Shown here: positions 1-8,731 of the stretch, piece by piece
How the letters are laid out: every line of letters begins with the position of its first letter
Numbering within the stretch: the first letter of the stretch is position 1
Assembly: GCF_002814095.1 (NCBI RefSeq)
Contig: NZ_CP021913.1
Span: 186,001 to 250,000, forward strand
Source: Sagittula sp. P11
GTDB taxonomy: Bacteria; Pseudomonadota; Alphaproteobacteria; Rhodobacterales; Rhodobacteraceae
Length of the DNA stretch: 64,000 bases
Direction of reading: 5' to 3'
Position numbers and translations under genes: made by a program
Notes under the pieces: model-generated
What the model was told of the DNA's origin: nothing
Database searches by the model: none
What the model saw: the letters and a program-made list of their open reading frames with translations, nothing else

Positions 1-494
1 GCAACAACTCGGCCGAGAACGCGCTTTATTCCGGCACGCTCGGTGGTGCCATGGAGGGCGCGCTGCAGGGCCTGCCCGCCGTCGCGCTGTCGCAGTACCT
101 CGGGCCGGAAAACTACCGCATCGACGACCCCTTCGAGGGCGCGGCGCAGTTCGGCGCGGATGTCCTGCGCAAGATCCTCTCATTCGACGCGGGCGAACAG
201 GACGGCTACCGGCTGTTCTACAACGTGAACTTCCCCCCGGTCCCGGCGTCCGGCGTGAAGGGCATCGTCGCCGCCCCGCAAGGGGTGCGCGAGAACACCC
301 GCTTCACCGTCGAATCCCAGCTTTCGCCGTCGGGGCGCCGGTTCCTCTGGGCGAAGGGCGGCGACCAGCGGGCCCCTGTGGCCGAAGGCACCGACGCCGC
401 CGTCAACCTCGACGGCTGGATCTCCGTCACTCCGATGCGGGCCGACCTGACCTGCACCACGGCCCTGAAGGCGTTGCGGGACGCCTTCGCATGA
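1..494 (+). CDS. surE: 5'/3'-nucleotidase SurE (C-terminal part)
   Basis: Only the C-terminal ~163 residues are present; the reading frame is open from nucleotide 3 and the start lies left of the window. SurE is a metal-dependent phosphatase that removes phosphate from nucleoside monophosphates and is linked to stationary-phase survival. The first visible residues, [19 protein letters not shown], match the SurE segment in which the conserved Asn binds the metal and the SGT stretch leads into the core. The later '[12 protein letters not shown]' also fits the family. The stop overlaps the pcm start (ATGA at 491-494), so the two are translationally coupled, as in the widespread surE-pcm-nlpD arrangement. 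Identity is secure; only the N-terminus is missing. Confidence 0.93.
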   Translation, partial: NNSAENALYSGTLGGAMEGALQGLPAVALSQYLGPENYRIDDPFEGAAQFGADVLRKILSFDAGEQDGYRLFYNVNFPPVPASGVKGIVAAPQGVRENTRFTVESQLSPSGRRFLWAKGGDQRAPVAEGTDAAVNLDGWISVTPMRADLTCTTALKALRDAFA

Positions 495-1132
495 CGTTCG
501 ACGCCGAGGCAAAGATGCAGTTCCTTTTCGCCCTGCGCTCCAAGGGCGTGACCGACAAGGCCGTGCTCTCGGCGATGGAGAAGATCGACCGCGGCCTGTT
601 CATCCAGGGCTATTTCACCGACCGCGCCTACGAGGACATGCCGCTGCCGATTGCCTGCGGCCAGACCATTTCGCAGCCCTCCGTCGTGGGACTGATGACG
701 CAGGCGCTGAACGTCGGACCGCGCGACAAGGTGCTGGAGGTCGGCACCGGCTCCGGCTACCAGGCCGCGATCCTCAGCCAGCTGGCCCGTCGGGTCTATA
801 CCGTCGACCGGCACAAGCGGCTGGTCGCCGCCGCGCGCAAGGTTTTCGACGCGCTGGAACTGGCCAATATCACCGCCTTTACCGCCGACGGCTCCTTCGG
901 GCTGGCCGATCAGGCGCCGTTTGATCGCATCCTCGTGACCGCCGCTGCGGAAGACCCCCCCGGGCCGCTCTTGGCGCAATTGAAGATTGGCGGTATCATG
1001 GTGGTGCCCGTAGGGCAGTCGGACACCGTGCAGCACCTGATCCGGGTCACCCGGACGGAAAACGGCTTCGACTATGACGAGTTGCGGCCCGTACGCTTCG
1101 TGCCGCTGGTGGAAGGGCTGGGAAAGGACTAA
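491..1132 (+). CDS. pcm: Protein-L-isoaspartate O-methyltransferase
   Basis: 213 residues, a normal length. The enzyme uses S-adenosylmethionine to methylate isoaspartyl residues in aged proteins, starting their repair in the cytoplasm. The SAM-binding motif I is clear ([19 protein letters not shown], about residues 76-94), and the upstream '[20 protein letters not shown]' is the characteristic substrate-side segment of this family. The ATG lies inside the surE stop region, giving a 4-base overlap and coupled translation. Downstream, 86 bases separate it from an NlpD-like gene, so surE, pcm and that gene probably form one unit. Confidence 0.96.
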   Translation: MTFDAEAKMQFLFALRSKGVTDKAVLSAMEKIDRGLFIQGYFTDRAYEDMPLPIACGQTISQPSVVGLMTQALNVGPRDKVLEVGTGSGYQAAILSQLARRVYTVDRHKRLVAAARKVFDALELANITAFTADGSFGLADQAPFDRILVTAAAEDPPGPLLAQLKIGGIMVVPVGQSDTVQHLIRVTRTENGFDYDELRPVRFVPLVEGLGKD

Positions 1133-1218
1133 GAGGGTCCCGACCGCATCAGCCTGTACCGAGATCACAGGCGTGACGCCCCGGAACAACAAGGGGCGCA
1201 TGAGACGAGGACATCGAG

Positions 1219-2406
1219 ATGACGCTGACCCGCACCCTTCCCGCGTTTGCCCTGCTGGCCCTTGGCGCCGCCTGCTCCAACGGGCTGGACGTCGACATGC
1301 GCGGCCGCATCGGCGGGCCGGTGGACACCTCCACCGCCGCGGCCTCTGCCACGGCAGATCGGCCTGCCCCCGACGATCGCGGCGTGATCTCCTACCCGAG
1401 TTACCAGGTCGTCGTGGCGCGGCGCAACGACACCGTGGCGCAGGTCGCCGAACGGGTCGGCCTGCCCGCGCAGGAGCTCGCCCGCTACAACGGCCTCCAG
1501 ACCGGCGACACGCTGCGCCGGGGCGAGATCATCGCCCTGCCGAGCCGCGTGGCCGAGCCGTCGCCCGCCACCGGCGGCCTGCAGCCCGCAGGCCAGGTGG
1601 ACGTGACGACGCTGGCCGGCGCCGCCATCGACCGCGCCTCTCCGACCACGCCGCGGGGCACGACCACCGGCGGCGGAGCAGAACCGATCCGTCACCAGGT
1701 GGCACGAGGCGAAACCGCCTTTACCATCGCCCGGCTCTACCAGGTCAGCCCGCGCAGCCTTGCGGAGTGGAACGCGCTCGACAAGGACTTCACCGTCCGC
1801 GAGGGCCAGTACCTGCTGATCCCCGTTGTCGACCAGACGGAGGTCGCAGCCGCCACGACCGTCACCACCGTGCCGGGCAGCGGCTCCCCTACGCCGACGC
1901 CGCCGTCCTCGACGACGCCCCTGCCCTCGGTGGACGTGACACCCATCGAGCCCGCAACCCCGCCCGCATCCAGCGGCACCTCCACGGCAGCCGCCCCCGC
2001 GCCGAAGCCGCCCGCCGCCGACATCGGCCAGCAGGCGGCGAAACCGGCGTCCAGTTCGGCCCAGATGGTCATGCCGGTCTCCGGCTCGATCATCCGCGAA
2101 TACTCCAAGGGCAAAAACGAGGGCATCGATATCTCCGCCTCTGCCGGCCAGCCGGTGAAGGCCGCCGCCGCCGGGTCGGTCGCGTCGATCTCGAACACCA
2201 CCGAAGGCGTGAAGCTGCTGCTGATCCGTCACCCGGGCGACCTGATCACCGTCTACACCCATGTCGACGACATCTCGGTCAAGAAGGGCGACGCCGTGAG
2301 CAAGGGCCAGACGATTGCGCGCGTCGGCTCCGGATCGCCTTCGTTCCTGCACTTCGAGGTCCGCAAGGGCTTCGACAGCACGGACCCGATGGCCTACCTG
2401 AAATAA
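1219..2406 (+). CDS. NlpD-like LysM/M23 peptidoglycan-associated lipoprotein
   Basis: 395 residues. The N-terminus is a lipoprotein signal (MTLTRTLPAFALLALGAACS) with a LGAAC lipobox, so Cys19 should be lipidated and the protein anchored in the envelope. Two LysM-type segments follow (about residues 55-110 and 155-200), then a Pro/Thr/Ala-rich linker. A C-terminal M23 (LytM) domain runs from about residue 280 ('VSGSIIREYSKGKNEGIDISA'). The region expected to carry the catalytic HxxxD reads 'NEGIDIS', and the final motif reads 'LHFEVR'. The first metal-binding His is therefore replaced, as in EnvC/NlpD-type amidase activators that lack hydrolase activity. Its position after surE-pcm supports an NlpD-like role in activating cell-wall amidases at division; this is inference. 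Confidence 0.85.
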   Translation: MTLTRTLPAFALLALGAACSNGLDVDMRGRIGGPVDTSTAAASATADRPAPDDRGVISYPSYQVVVARRNDTVAQVAERVGLPAQELARYNGLQTGDTLRRGEIIALPSRVAEPSPATGGLQPAGQVDVTTLAGAAIDRASPTTPRGTTTGGGAEPIRHQVARGETAFTIARLYQVSPRSLAEWNALDKDFTVREGQYLLIPVVDQTEVAAATTVTTVPGSGSPTPTPPSSTTPLPSVDVTPIEPATPPASSGTSTAAAPAPKPPAADIGQQAAKPASSSAQMVMPVSGSIIREYSKGKNEGIDISASAGQPVKAAAAGSVASISNTTEGVKLLLIRHPGDLITVYTHVDDISVKKGDAVSKGQTIARVGSGSPSFLHFEVRKGFDSTDPMAYLK

Positions 2407-2539
2407 GGCTCTGCGGGGAACGCCAGGGGCCCGAGGCCCGGCGCGTTCCCCTGTCCCTCGCATCAGCCAAAACAGGCGTGCGACAGCCTTTCGCGCGCCT
2501 CAAGCTGTCCGCTGACAGCACCTGCCCCAATATGTGATC

Positions 2540-2571
2540 AAAAGGAACGACCCCGGCCAGTCGCCGGGGTC
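2540..2571 (-). terminator. Rho-independent terminator of the tat operon
   Basis: On the minus strand GACCCCGGC (2571-2563) pairs with GCCGGGGTC (2557-2549) across a 5-base loop, followed by GTTCCTTTTG. It lies 20 bases past the DUF815 stop. A second, T-poor inverted repeat (2415-2423 with 2443-2451) sits after the NlpD-like gene and may serve the plus strand. Confidence 0.7.
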
Positions 2572-2590
2572 CGTGGCCTGACGCAGCCGA

Positions 2591-3430
2591 TCAGCTCAGC
2601 GCAACGCCCTTGCGGCCCGCGAGATCGGTGAAGAACTGCCAGGCCACCCGACCGGAGCGCGAGCCGCGCGTCGCTTGCCACTCGATCGCCTCGGCGCGCA
2701 GCGTCTCGTCGTCGATGGTGACCCCGTAGCTGTCGCAATATCCCCGGATCATCGCCAGGTATTCGTCCTGCGAACAGGGGTGGAAGCCCAGCCACAGCCC
2801 GAAGCGGTCCGACAAGGACACCTTCTCCTCCACCGCCTCCGAGGGGTTGATAGAGGAGGAGCGCTCGTTCTCGATCATGTCGCGGGGCATCAGGTGCCGC
2901 CGGTTCGAGGTCGCATAGAGCACCACGTTGTCCGGACGGCCCGAGACACCGCCGTCCAGCACCGCCTTCAGGCTCTTGTAGTGCTGGTCGTCATGACTGA
3001 ACGACAGGTCGTCGCAGAACAGCACGAACCGGCAGGGCGCGTGCCGCAGCAGGTCCAGAAGGCGCCCGACAGACGGCAGGTCCTCGCGCTGGAGCTCAAC
3101 CAGCTTCAGGTCGTGCCCCTCGGCGCGGACGGCGGCATGCACCGCCTTCACCACCGACGACTTTCCCATGCCCCGCGCGCCCCAGAGGAGCGCGTTGTTG
3201 GCTGGCAGGCCGCGGGCGAACTGCAAGGTGTTCTTCAGCAGCGTGTCGCGCGCCCGGTCGATCCCGATCAACAGCGACAGGTCCACCCGGCTGACCTTGT
3301 CGACCGGCTGCAGGTGGTCCGGTTCCGTTTCCCAGACAAAGGCCTCGGCGGTTTCGAAATCGGGGGCCGGGATCGGCGCCGGGGCCAGTCGCTCCAGCGC
3401 CGCTGCAATGCGTTCGAGGGGGTCAGTCAC
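2591..3430 (-). CDS. DUF815-family AAA+ ATP-binding protein
   Basis: 279 residues. A Walker A motif is evident (LLWGARGMGKSSVVKAVHAA, around residues 82-101). A Walker B-like 'FVLFCDDLSF' lies near residue 136 and 'LYATSNRRHLMPRDM' follows as the sensor region. This is the DUF815 family of small AAA+ proteins, whose cellular role is not firmly established. Its start overlaps the tatC stop by 8 bases, so it is the last gene of a tatA-tatB-tatC-DUF815 unit. The frequent linkage to tat genes in this group is suggestive, but a function in protein export is only inference. Confidence 0.87.
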   Translation of the reverse strand: MTDPLERIAAALERLAPAPIPAPDFETAEAFVWETEPDHLQPVDKVSRVDLSLLIGIDRARDTLLKNTLQFARGLPANNALLWGARGMGKSSVVKAVHAAVRAEGHDLKLVELQREDLPSVGRLLDLLRHAPCRFVLFCDDLSFSHDDQHYKSLKAVLDGGVSGRPDNVVLYATSNRRHLMPRDMIENERSSSINPSEAVEEKVSLSDRFGLWLGFHPCSQDEYLAMIRGYCDSYGVTIDDETLRAEAIEWQATRGSRSGRVAWQFFTDLAGRKGVALS

Positions 3431-4373
3431 GGGCCTTCTCGTCCTCGTCGAATTCCTTCATGAGGGGATCTTCCTCGCCGTTCTCGTCCTCGAACCACAG
3501 GCCCTGTGCCCGCAGCTCCTTCTCGCGGCGCTTCTCGACGCGGGCAACAAGGAAGATCGAGACCTCGTAAAGCCCGTAGACCACGGTGAAGAGGATCAGC
3601 TGGGTAACGACATCCGGCGGCGTGACAACGGCGGCCAGGATCAGGATCGCCACCATCGCGTATTTCCGGACGGAGCCGAGGCCCTGCGCCGACACCAGCC
3701 CCGCCTTGCCCATCAGCGTCAGCAGCACCGGCAACTGAAAGCAGAGGCCGAAGGCCATGATGAACACGAGGCTGGTCTGCAGGCTCTCGTTCACCTTGCC
3801 GAAGAAGGTGATGCGCAGCCCCTCTGAGGTCGTCGGCACCACCGCCGTCGCATCCACGTCAACAGAGCCGGACAGCAGGTTGGCAAAGACCGACGGCGCG
3901 TCGGTGAAACCCAGGAAGAAGGCCATGGCCAGCGGTGTGACCACGAAATGCGCAAAGGACGCGCCCAGCAGGAACATCACCGGCGAGGCGACGATGAACG
4001 GCAGAAAGGCGTTTTTTTCGGACCGATACAGCCCGGGCGCCACGAAGCGCCACATCTGGTAGGCGATCACCGGGAAGGCCAGCGCAAAGCCGAACACCAT
4101 GCCGATGCGGAACAGCACGAACAGGTATTCCTGCGGGCTGGTGTATTGCAGCGTCGGCGAAGGGTCCCCCAGCGCGCGCAGCGAGCTTTCGATGGGCACC
4201 AGCAGGAACTGCAGGACGTGCTCGGCAAGGAACTCGCCGCCGATCGGGATGAACATCACGCAGATTCCGAGGAACAGCGCGATGATCGACCGGATCAGCC
4301 GCGTCCGCAGCTCGGCCAGATGCTCGATCAGCGGGGCAGAGCTGTCCTCAAGCTCGTCTTCGGTGCGGCTCAT
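3423..4373 (-). CDS. tatC: Twin-arginine translocase subunit TatC
   Basis: 316 residues with about six membrane-spanning segments. TatC is the core of the Tat receptor complex and recognises the twin-arginine signal of folded export substrates at the inner membrane. The N-terminal '[16 protein letters not shown]' and the '[20 protein letters not shown]' segment are diagnostic for TatC. Compared with short TatC proteins there is an extra periplasmic stretch (about residues 145-180), seen in other alphaproteobacterial homologues, and a charged C-terminal tail. The start overlaps the tatB stop (ATGA at 4370-4373). Confidence 0.96.
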   Translation of the reverse strand: MSRTEDELEDSSAPLIEHLAELRTRLIRSIIALFLGICVMFIPIGGEFLAEHVLQFLLVPIESSLRALGDPSPTLQYTSPQEYLFVLFRIGMVFGFALAFPVIAYQMWRFVAPGLYRSEKNAFLPFIVASPVMFLLGASFAHFVVTPLAMAFFLGFTDAPSVFANLLSGSVDVDATAVVPTTSEGLRITFFGKVNESLQTSLVFIMAFGLCFQLPVLLTLMGKAGLVSAQGLGSVRKYAMVAILILAAVVTPPDVVTQLILFTVVYGLYEVSIFLVARVEKRREKELRAQGLWFEDENGEEDPLMKEFDEDEKARD

Positions 4374-4837
4374 GCCTTGTCACTCTCGTCGGTCGCGGGC
4401 GCCTTGGGCTCTTCGGCCAGCGCCTTCTCCATTTCCTCGGCCTTGCGCGCGGCCTCGTCCGCTTCCCGCTTCTTGCGGTCGGCGGCGGCGCGGGCGGCGT
4501 TGGCCTCGATCTTCTTGCGGGCCTCGTCGCGTTCCTTGGCAAGCTTGCCGGTCTCGCTGTCGGGCTTGAAGTCGGTCATCGACCTGGCTGCGTCCTTCAC
4601 CCCGTCCATGGCGCTGTTCACCGGGTTCGTGGCGGTGCGGATGGTCTTCTGGATGTCCTTCACCCCCGCCTCGTCGGCGGCCTCGTTCATGGCGCGGCTG
4701 AACTCGCGCGCCATGCCGCGTGCCTTGCCCATGAACCGGCCGACGTTGCGGAACAGCACCGGCAGGTCCTTCGGACCGACGACGATCAGCGCAACGATGC
4801 CGATGACCAGAAGCTCGGCGAACCCGAGATCGAACAT
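4370..4837 (-). CDS. tatB: Twin-arginine translocase subunit TatB
   Basis: 155 residues. TatB partners TatC in substrate recognition. The N-terminal membrane helix [20 protein letters not shown] is followed by the 'GPKDLP' hinge and an amphipathic helix ([20 protein letters not shown]), the canonical TatB arrangement. The C-terminal half is highly charged and Ala/Lys/Glu-rich, likely a coiled-coil or disordered tail. It lies 6 bases after tatA and overlaps tatC by 4. Confidence 0.95.
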   Translation of the reverse strand: MFDLGFAELLVIGIVALIVVGPKDLPVLFRNVGRFMGKARGMAREFSRAMNEAADEAGVKDIQKTIRTATNPVNSAMDGVKDAARSMTDFKPDSETGKLAKERDEARKKIEANAARAAADRKKREADEAARKAEEMEKALAEEPKAPATDESDKA

Positions 4838-4843
4838 GGCGGC

Positions 4844-5095
4844 TTACACCTTGTCCTTGTCTTCGGTGGAAGAGTGCGTGGAGGAGGCCGGTGCAGACGC
4901 CGGGGTCACGTCACGTGCCTCTTCGCTCTTCTGGTCTTCCAGCTCCTGTCCGCCTTCGCTCACGCCCTTCTTGAAGGCGGTGATGCCCTTGCCGACCTCG
5001 CCCATAAGCGAAGAGATCTTGCCGCGGCCAAACAGCACCAGCACCACAACCGCGATCAGCAGAAGGCCCGGCAGGCCGATGTTCCCGATACCCAT
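4844..5095 (-). CDS. tatA: Twin-arginine translocase subunit TatA
   Basis: 83 residues. TatA polymerises to form the transport pore of the Tat system. A single N-terminal helix (MGIGNIGLPGLLLIAVVVLV) is followed by the conserved FGRGKI hinge and the amphipathic 'LMGEVGKGITAFKKGVSEGG' segment. A GGAG ribosome-binding site lies about 9 bases upstream of the ATG. This is the first gene of the tat operon, so its promoter should lie in the 5096-5337 spacer shared with the divergent WYL regulator. Confidence 0.96.
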   Translation of the reverse strand: MGIGNIGLPGLLLIAVVVLVLFGRGKISSLMGEVGKGITAFKKGVSEGGQELEDQKSEEARDVTPASAPASSTHSSTEDKDKV

Positions 5096-5231
5096 TGGTC
5101 TTGCTCCGTCATTGTTCCTGCAAAACGGTCGCAGAACCCGCGACCCGGATTAGTCCGAAGCTATCTAAAGACGTTTGGAGCGCGCGGAAAGCGCCAAACC
5201 GCCGCGCCCGGGCACTGTGTGTGTCATGAGG

Positions 5232-5256
5232 TTGTCAGTTGTCAGGATTTTGTCAG
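5232..5256. promoter_or_regulatory. Three TTGTCAG direct repeats in the tatA/WYL divergent spacer
   Basis: TTGTCAG occurs at 5232-5238, 5239-5245 and 5250-5256: two copies back to back and a third after GATT. They lie about 80 bases upstream of the WYL regulator start and 137 bases upstream of tatA. They could be a regulator-binding array or overlapping TTGTCA -35 elements. No protein can be assigned from sequence alone. Confidence 0.4.
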
Positions 5257-5337
5257 TATGGGGGTCGTCCCGCCGCCCGTTTCGTCCGAAAGACAGGGCG
5301 CGCACAGCCCCGAAAGACGCCCGATGAGTCGCCCCGA

Positions 5338-5997
5338 ATGAACCGCAAGGACCGCCTTTACGCCCTGACCCAGCGCCTGCGCGACGGGCGCCTGCACACC
5401 GCCGAGGCGATGGCGCAGGACCTTGGCGTGTCGGTGCGCACGATCTATCGCGACATGGAAACCCTCGCCGCCTCTGGCGTGCCGGTGGAGGGCGCGCGCG
5501 GATACGGCTACACGGTGCAGGCGGCGATCACGCTGCCGCCGCTCAACCTGACAGAGGCGGAGCTTGAGGCGCTGCACCTGGCCCTCGCCGCCCTCGGGGC
5601 CTCGCCGCTGACGGAACAGGCCAGCGCCGCCCGCACTCTCGCCGCCAAGATCGACGCCGTTCTGCCCGAAGACAGCGACAGCCGCGCCGCGCCCTTCGGC
5701 TTTGCCACCGACGCCTTCGCCGAGGCCGCGCGCGGCTTTGCCCACATGCCGGCGATCCGCGCCGCGATCCGGGCACGGCAGAAGCTGCGCGTCACGCTGA
5801 ACGGCGTTGGACACGACCTGCGCCCGCTGCACCTCGATTACTTCGGCAGGATCTGGACCTGCGTCGCGTGGTCCGAGACCACCGGCGACTTCCTAAGCTT
5901 CCGCATCGACCGGATCGAGGACCTGCGCCCCCTGCCCTCGCTCTTCGTGGGCGAACCCGGCCGGACGCTTGCCGACTGGCGCGCGCGGCAGGGCTGA
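5338..5997 (+). CDS. YafY-type HTH/WYL-domain transcriptional regulator
   Basis: 219 residues from the ATG at 5338; the frame is open further upstream, but homologues begin near 'MNRKDRLYALTQRLRDG'. An N-terminal helix-turn-helix (residues 1-60, including 'SVRTIYRDMETLAASGVPVE') is followed by a WYL-type C-terminal domain. Its ligand-sensing strand reads 'LHLDYFGRIWTCVAWSETTG' and the 'FRIDRIEDL' close is typical. Members bind DNA and sense small ligands or nucleic acids; the target here is unknown. It is divergent from tatA, and the TTGTCAG repeats in the shared spacer are a candidate self-binding site. Confidence 0.88.
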   Translation: MNRKDRLYALTQRLRDGRLHTAEAMAQDLGVSVRTIYRDMETLAASGVPVEGARGYGYTVQAAITLPPLNLTEAELEALHLALAALGASPLTEQASAARTLAAKIDAVLPEDSDSRAAPFGFATDAFAEAARGFAHMPAIRAAIRARQKLRVTLNGVGHDLRPLHLDYFGRIWTCVAWSETTGDFLSFRIDRIEDLRPLPSLFVGEPGRTLADWRARQG

Positions 5998-6183
5998 GGC
6001 CTGCCACGACGACTACATGGCTGCGACGGTCAAGGCCGCGGCACGCTTGTTTCGGTTCGGATCGTCTCGTCCGTCAGGGCACAACCGCCGGTCCGCCCCT
6101 CGGCCGGAACGAATGTGTCCTTCCAGACCCGCAGTTCGGTTGTGTGGCCTACACTGACCGCCCCCCCAAACGCCCACGCAACG

Positions 6184-6216
6184 AAAATCCCCGCGCCAGC
6201 CGATGCTCGCGCGGGG
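6184..6216 (-). terminator. Rho-independent terminator of the aldolase gene
   Basis: On the minus strand CCCCGCGC (6216-6209) pairs with GCGCGGGG (6196-6189) across a 12-base loop, followed by ATTTTCG. It lies about 30 bases past the aldolase stop. The rest of the 5998-6244 spacer shows no gene. Confidence 0.65.
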
Positions 6217-6244
6217 TCCGGTCAGACCTAGATAGGATCGGGCG

Positions 6245-7135
6245 TCAGATCGACGCCTGGTAGATCTTGTCGATGTTCGACCCGAGCGCCGCGTTGAACT
6301 CCTCGTCGGACTGCTGCTTGAACAGCCCCTCTGCCAGCGCACGGCTGAACGACGCGATCATCTTCGGCTGCTTGGCCAGCTTCTCGCACGCCTCGTCGGT
6401 GGAATATCCGCCGGACAGCGCCACCACCCGGATCACGCGCGGATGCTCTGCCAGCCGGTCATAAAGCCCCACCTCGGTCGGGATCGACAGCTTCAGCATG
6501 ACATCCTGCCCGTCTTCGAGGGTGTCGAGGTGGCGGGCGATCTCGTCCTTCAGCATGGCCTCGGCCTCTGCCTTGGTGGACGACTTGATGTTGACCTCCG
6601 GCTCGAGGATCGGCACCAGCCCGCAGGACAGCACGGTGCGGGCGACCTCGAACTGCTGGGCGACGACCGCCGCAATGCCCTCGGCATTGGCCTCGTGGAT
6701 GACCGAACGTTCCTTCGTGCCGAACACGCCGAACCCCTCGGCGTCCTTCAGCAGATCTTCCAGGCCCGGGATCGGCTTCATCAGCTGCACGCCGTTGGCC
6801 TCGTCCTCAAGGCCCTTGTCGATCTTCAGGAAGGGCACGATACCGTTGTCTTCCCACAGCACCTGGCTCACCGGCTTGCCGTCGATGGTGCCGCGCATGG
6901 TGCGTTCGAACAGGATCGCGCCGATGACCTTGTCAGAGGTGAAATCCGGCGCCTTGATGATGCGCGTGCGCATGGCGTGGATCTCGTTGAACATGGCGCG
7001 CTCGCCGTCGTACATGTCCTCGGTCACGCCATAGAGCTTAAGCGCCTTCGGCGTCGAGCCACCCGACTGGTCGAGCGCCGCAATGAAGCCCTTCCCCTCG
7101 GCCATCTGCGCCTTCATCTTCGCGAAATCTGCCAT
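6245..7135 (-). CDS. fda: Class I fructose-bisphosphate aldolase
   Basis: 296 residues, starting MADFAKMKAQ. It interconverts fructose 1,6-bisphosphate with glyceraldehyde 3-phosphate and dihydroxyacetone phosphate through a Schiff-base lysine (likely Lys215 in 'VMLKLSIP'). The N-terminal 'GFIAALDQSGGSTPKAL' and 'IPILEPEV'-like segment (here 'VPILEPEVNI') are hallmarks of this class I group, which needs no metal. The start is chosen by a GGGAGAGGG ribosome-binding site directly upstream; the 35-codon upstream extension lacks family similarity. A CG-centred palindrome about 75 bases upstream resembles one before pdhA, suggesting shared control with other central-carbon genes. Confidence 0.95.
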   Translation of the reverse strand: MADFAKMKAQMAEGKGFIAALDQSGGSTPKALKLYGVTEDMYDGERAMFNEIHAMRTRIIKAPDFTSDKVIGAILFERTMRGTIDGKPVSQVLWEDNGIVPFLKIDKGLEDEANGVQLMKPIPGLEDLLKDAEGFGVFGTKERSVIHEANAEGIAAVVAQQFEVARTVLSCGLVPILEPEVNIKSSTKAEAEAMLKDEIARHLDTLEDGQDVMLKLSIPTEVGLYDRLAEHPRVIRVVALSGGYSTDEACEKLAKQPKMIASFSRALAEGLFKQQSDEEFNAALGSNIDKIYQASI

Positions 7136-7210
7136 CACCCTCTCCCGGCTGAAATTCAATCGCCCAACGCTTAACGCGGGTTTCCGGGCAAACCTAGAGG
7201 CATCGGAAAC

Positions 7211-7224
7211 TGTTAACGCTAAAT
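7211..7224. promoter_or_regulatory. CG-centred palindrome upstream of the aldolase gene
   Basis: TGTTAACGCTAAAT, 75 bases upstream of the aldolase ATG. Ten of its core bases (TTAACGCTAA) are identical to the palindrome in front of pdhA (24839-24852). The shape, A/T-rich half-sites around a central CG, is that of LacI-family operators. A CceR/PckR-like regulator of central carbon metabolism is a possible owner, by inference only. Confidence 0.45.
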
Positions 7225-7369
7225 GTGGCAGGCTGCGCATCCGGGCCGCGACGATCGGCCAGGGGATGCCCAGGCTTTGGCGGATTTCAGGGCAGGACGG
7301 CGCCGCACACGCGCCCTGCCACCCTTCCGTGCAGGCGCCCCGGTGGCAGAACCGTAGGACGGGAAAGGT

Positions 7370-8731
7370 TCAGCGCCTGTCGATCCGCAGCCAGATGCCG
7401 TCGCGCGCCCGCACCGTCAGGTGCGCCTCCGGCACCGGATCGCGCCCCTCGACGCACGACACCTTCAGGTCGCGCAACAGCAGCGACAGAAGCAAGGGCC
7501 CCTCCACCATGGCGAACCCCGCCCCGGTGCAGACCCTCGGCCCGGCCGAAAACGGGATGAAGGCGTCGCGCCCGCAGGCCCGGCCGTTCTCCGTCTGCCA
7601 GCGCCCCGGGTCGAAGGCGTCGGGCCGCTCCCACAGCCGTTCGTGCCGGTGCAGGTGCCAGGGCGACAGCACCACCTGCGACCCCTTGGGCACGTCGCGG
7701 TTGCGGAACCGCTCCGGGCAGGTCGTTTCGCGCACCATCATCGGCACCGGCGGATAAAGGCGCAGCGTCTCGCGGAACACGTCGCGCGACACCCGCATCC
7801 GCCCGATCTCGGCAAAGTCGCCGGTCTGCAGCCCCTGCGCCTCCTCGGCCACCCGCTCCTGCCACTCGGGGTAAAGCGCCATCAGGTACAGCGCCCAGCC
7901 GAGCGCAGAGGCCGAGGTCTCATGCCCCGCAAGGAAGAAGATCGCCACCTGATCGACCATTTCGGAGGCGGTGAAGGTCTCTCCAGTCTGCGGGTCGCGG
8001 GTGGTCATGATCTTGGTGGCGAGGTCGTCGGGTGCCGTGCCTGCCGCGATCTCGGCGGCGCGCGCCTCCGTCAGCCGGGCGATCAGGCCGCGGATGCGCC
8101 GGGCCGCGGCCTTCGTGTCGCGCCGGAAGAACCGCGGCACCCAGCGCGGCACCGGGATGAAGGCGGCCAGGTTCAGGATCGGCTGGGTGCGCTGGTAGGC
8201 GCGGAACTCGTGAAACACAGCCGAGGCCGTCTCATCCTCGATGGGGATGGAAAAGAGCGTGCGGAAGATCACGTCGGCGGCGGCATGGCTGGTCTGTTCC
8301 TCGATCTCGACCACCTCGCCCGCGCGGACGGTCAGCCGCGACAGCGCCGCCTGTGCCGCCTCCCACATCGCCGGATAGGTTTCCCTCAGCCGACCGCCTT
8401 CGAAGGCCGGGTCGATGATCCGCCGCTGCCGCTGCCATTGCGCGCCGTTGGTCAGGAACACCGACTCCCCCAGCAGCGGGCGCAGCCCTTCGCCGATGCG
8501 GTCGGACTTCGGAAAGTCCATGGGCCGTTCCTTCAGCACCTTGGTGACCAGTTCGGGCTGATTGATCAGGTAAGACCGGAAGAACGGCGTCCGGAACTCT
8601 GCCATCCACGCGCGATAGAGCTTCGCCGGTTGGGCCGACAGGATGTCCTGCCGGAACAGCTTCACATACCGCCTGAACGACACCTTGTCGGGCCGCGCCG
8701 CCGGTTTCGGCGGCACCCTGTCGTCCGTCAT
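7370..8731 (-). CDS. Cytochrome P450
   Basis: 453 residues from the ATG at 8731. P450s are haem-thiolate monooxygenases. The I-helix oxygen-binding motif AGHETSASALGW, the K-helix ExxR in 'FRETLRLYPPVP' and the haem-ligand motif FSAGPRVCTGAGFA (Cys401) are all intact. The 'GAQWQRQRRIIDPAF' C-helix and the overall layout resemble CYP4/CYP102-like enzymes acting on fatty or hydrophobic substrates, but the substrate cannot be read from sequence. No transmembrane anchor or fused reductase is present, so separate redox partners are needed. The start overlaps the upstream hydrolase stop (ATGA at 8728-8731), implying coupled expression. Confidence 0.95.
   Translation of the reverse strand: MTDDRVPPKPAARPDKVSFRRYVKLFRQDILSAQPAKLYRAWMAEFRTPFFRSYLINQPELVTKVLKERPMDFPKSDRIGEGLRPLLGESVFLTNGAQWQRQRRIIDPAFEGGRLRETYPAMWEAAQAALSRLTVRAGEVVEIEEQTSHAAADVIFRTLFSIPIEDETASAVFHEFRAYQRTQPILNLAAFIPVPRWVPRFFRRDTKAAARRIRGLIARLTEARAAEIAAGTAPDDLATKIMTTRDPQTGETFTASEMVDQVAIFFLAGHETSASALGWALYLMALYPEWQERVAEEAQGLQTGDFAEIGRMRVSRDVFRETLRLYPPVPMMVRETTCPERFRNRDVPKGSQVVLSPWHLHRHERLWERPDAFDPGRWQTENGRACGRDAFIPFSAGPRVCTGAGFAMVEGPLLLSLLLRDLKVSCVEGRDPVPEAHLTVRARDGIWLRIDRR

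Noticed and set aside
1074-2537. 487-codon plus-strand frame overlapping the NlpD-like gene
   Set aside because: Arg/Pro/His-rich out-of-frame translation; the NlpD-like frame carries signal peptide, LysM and M23 domains.
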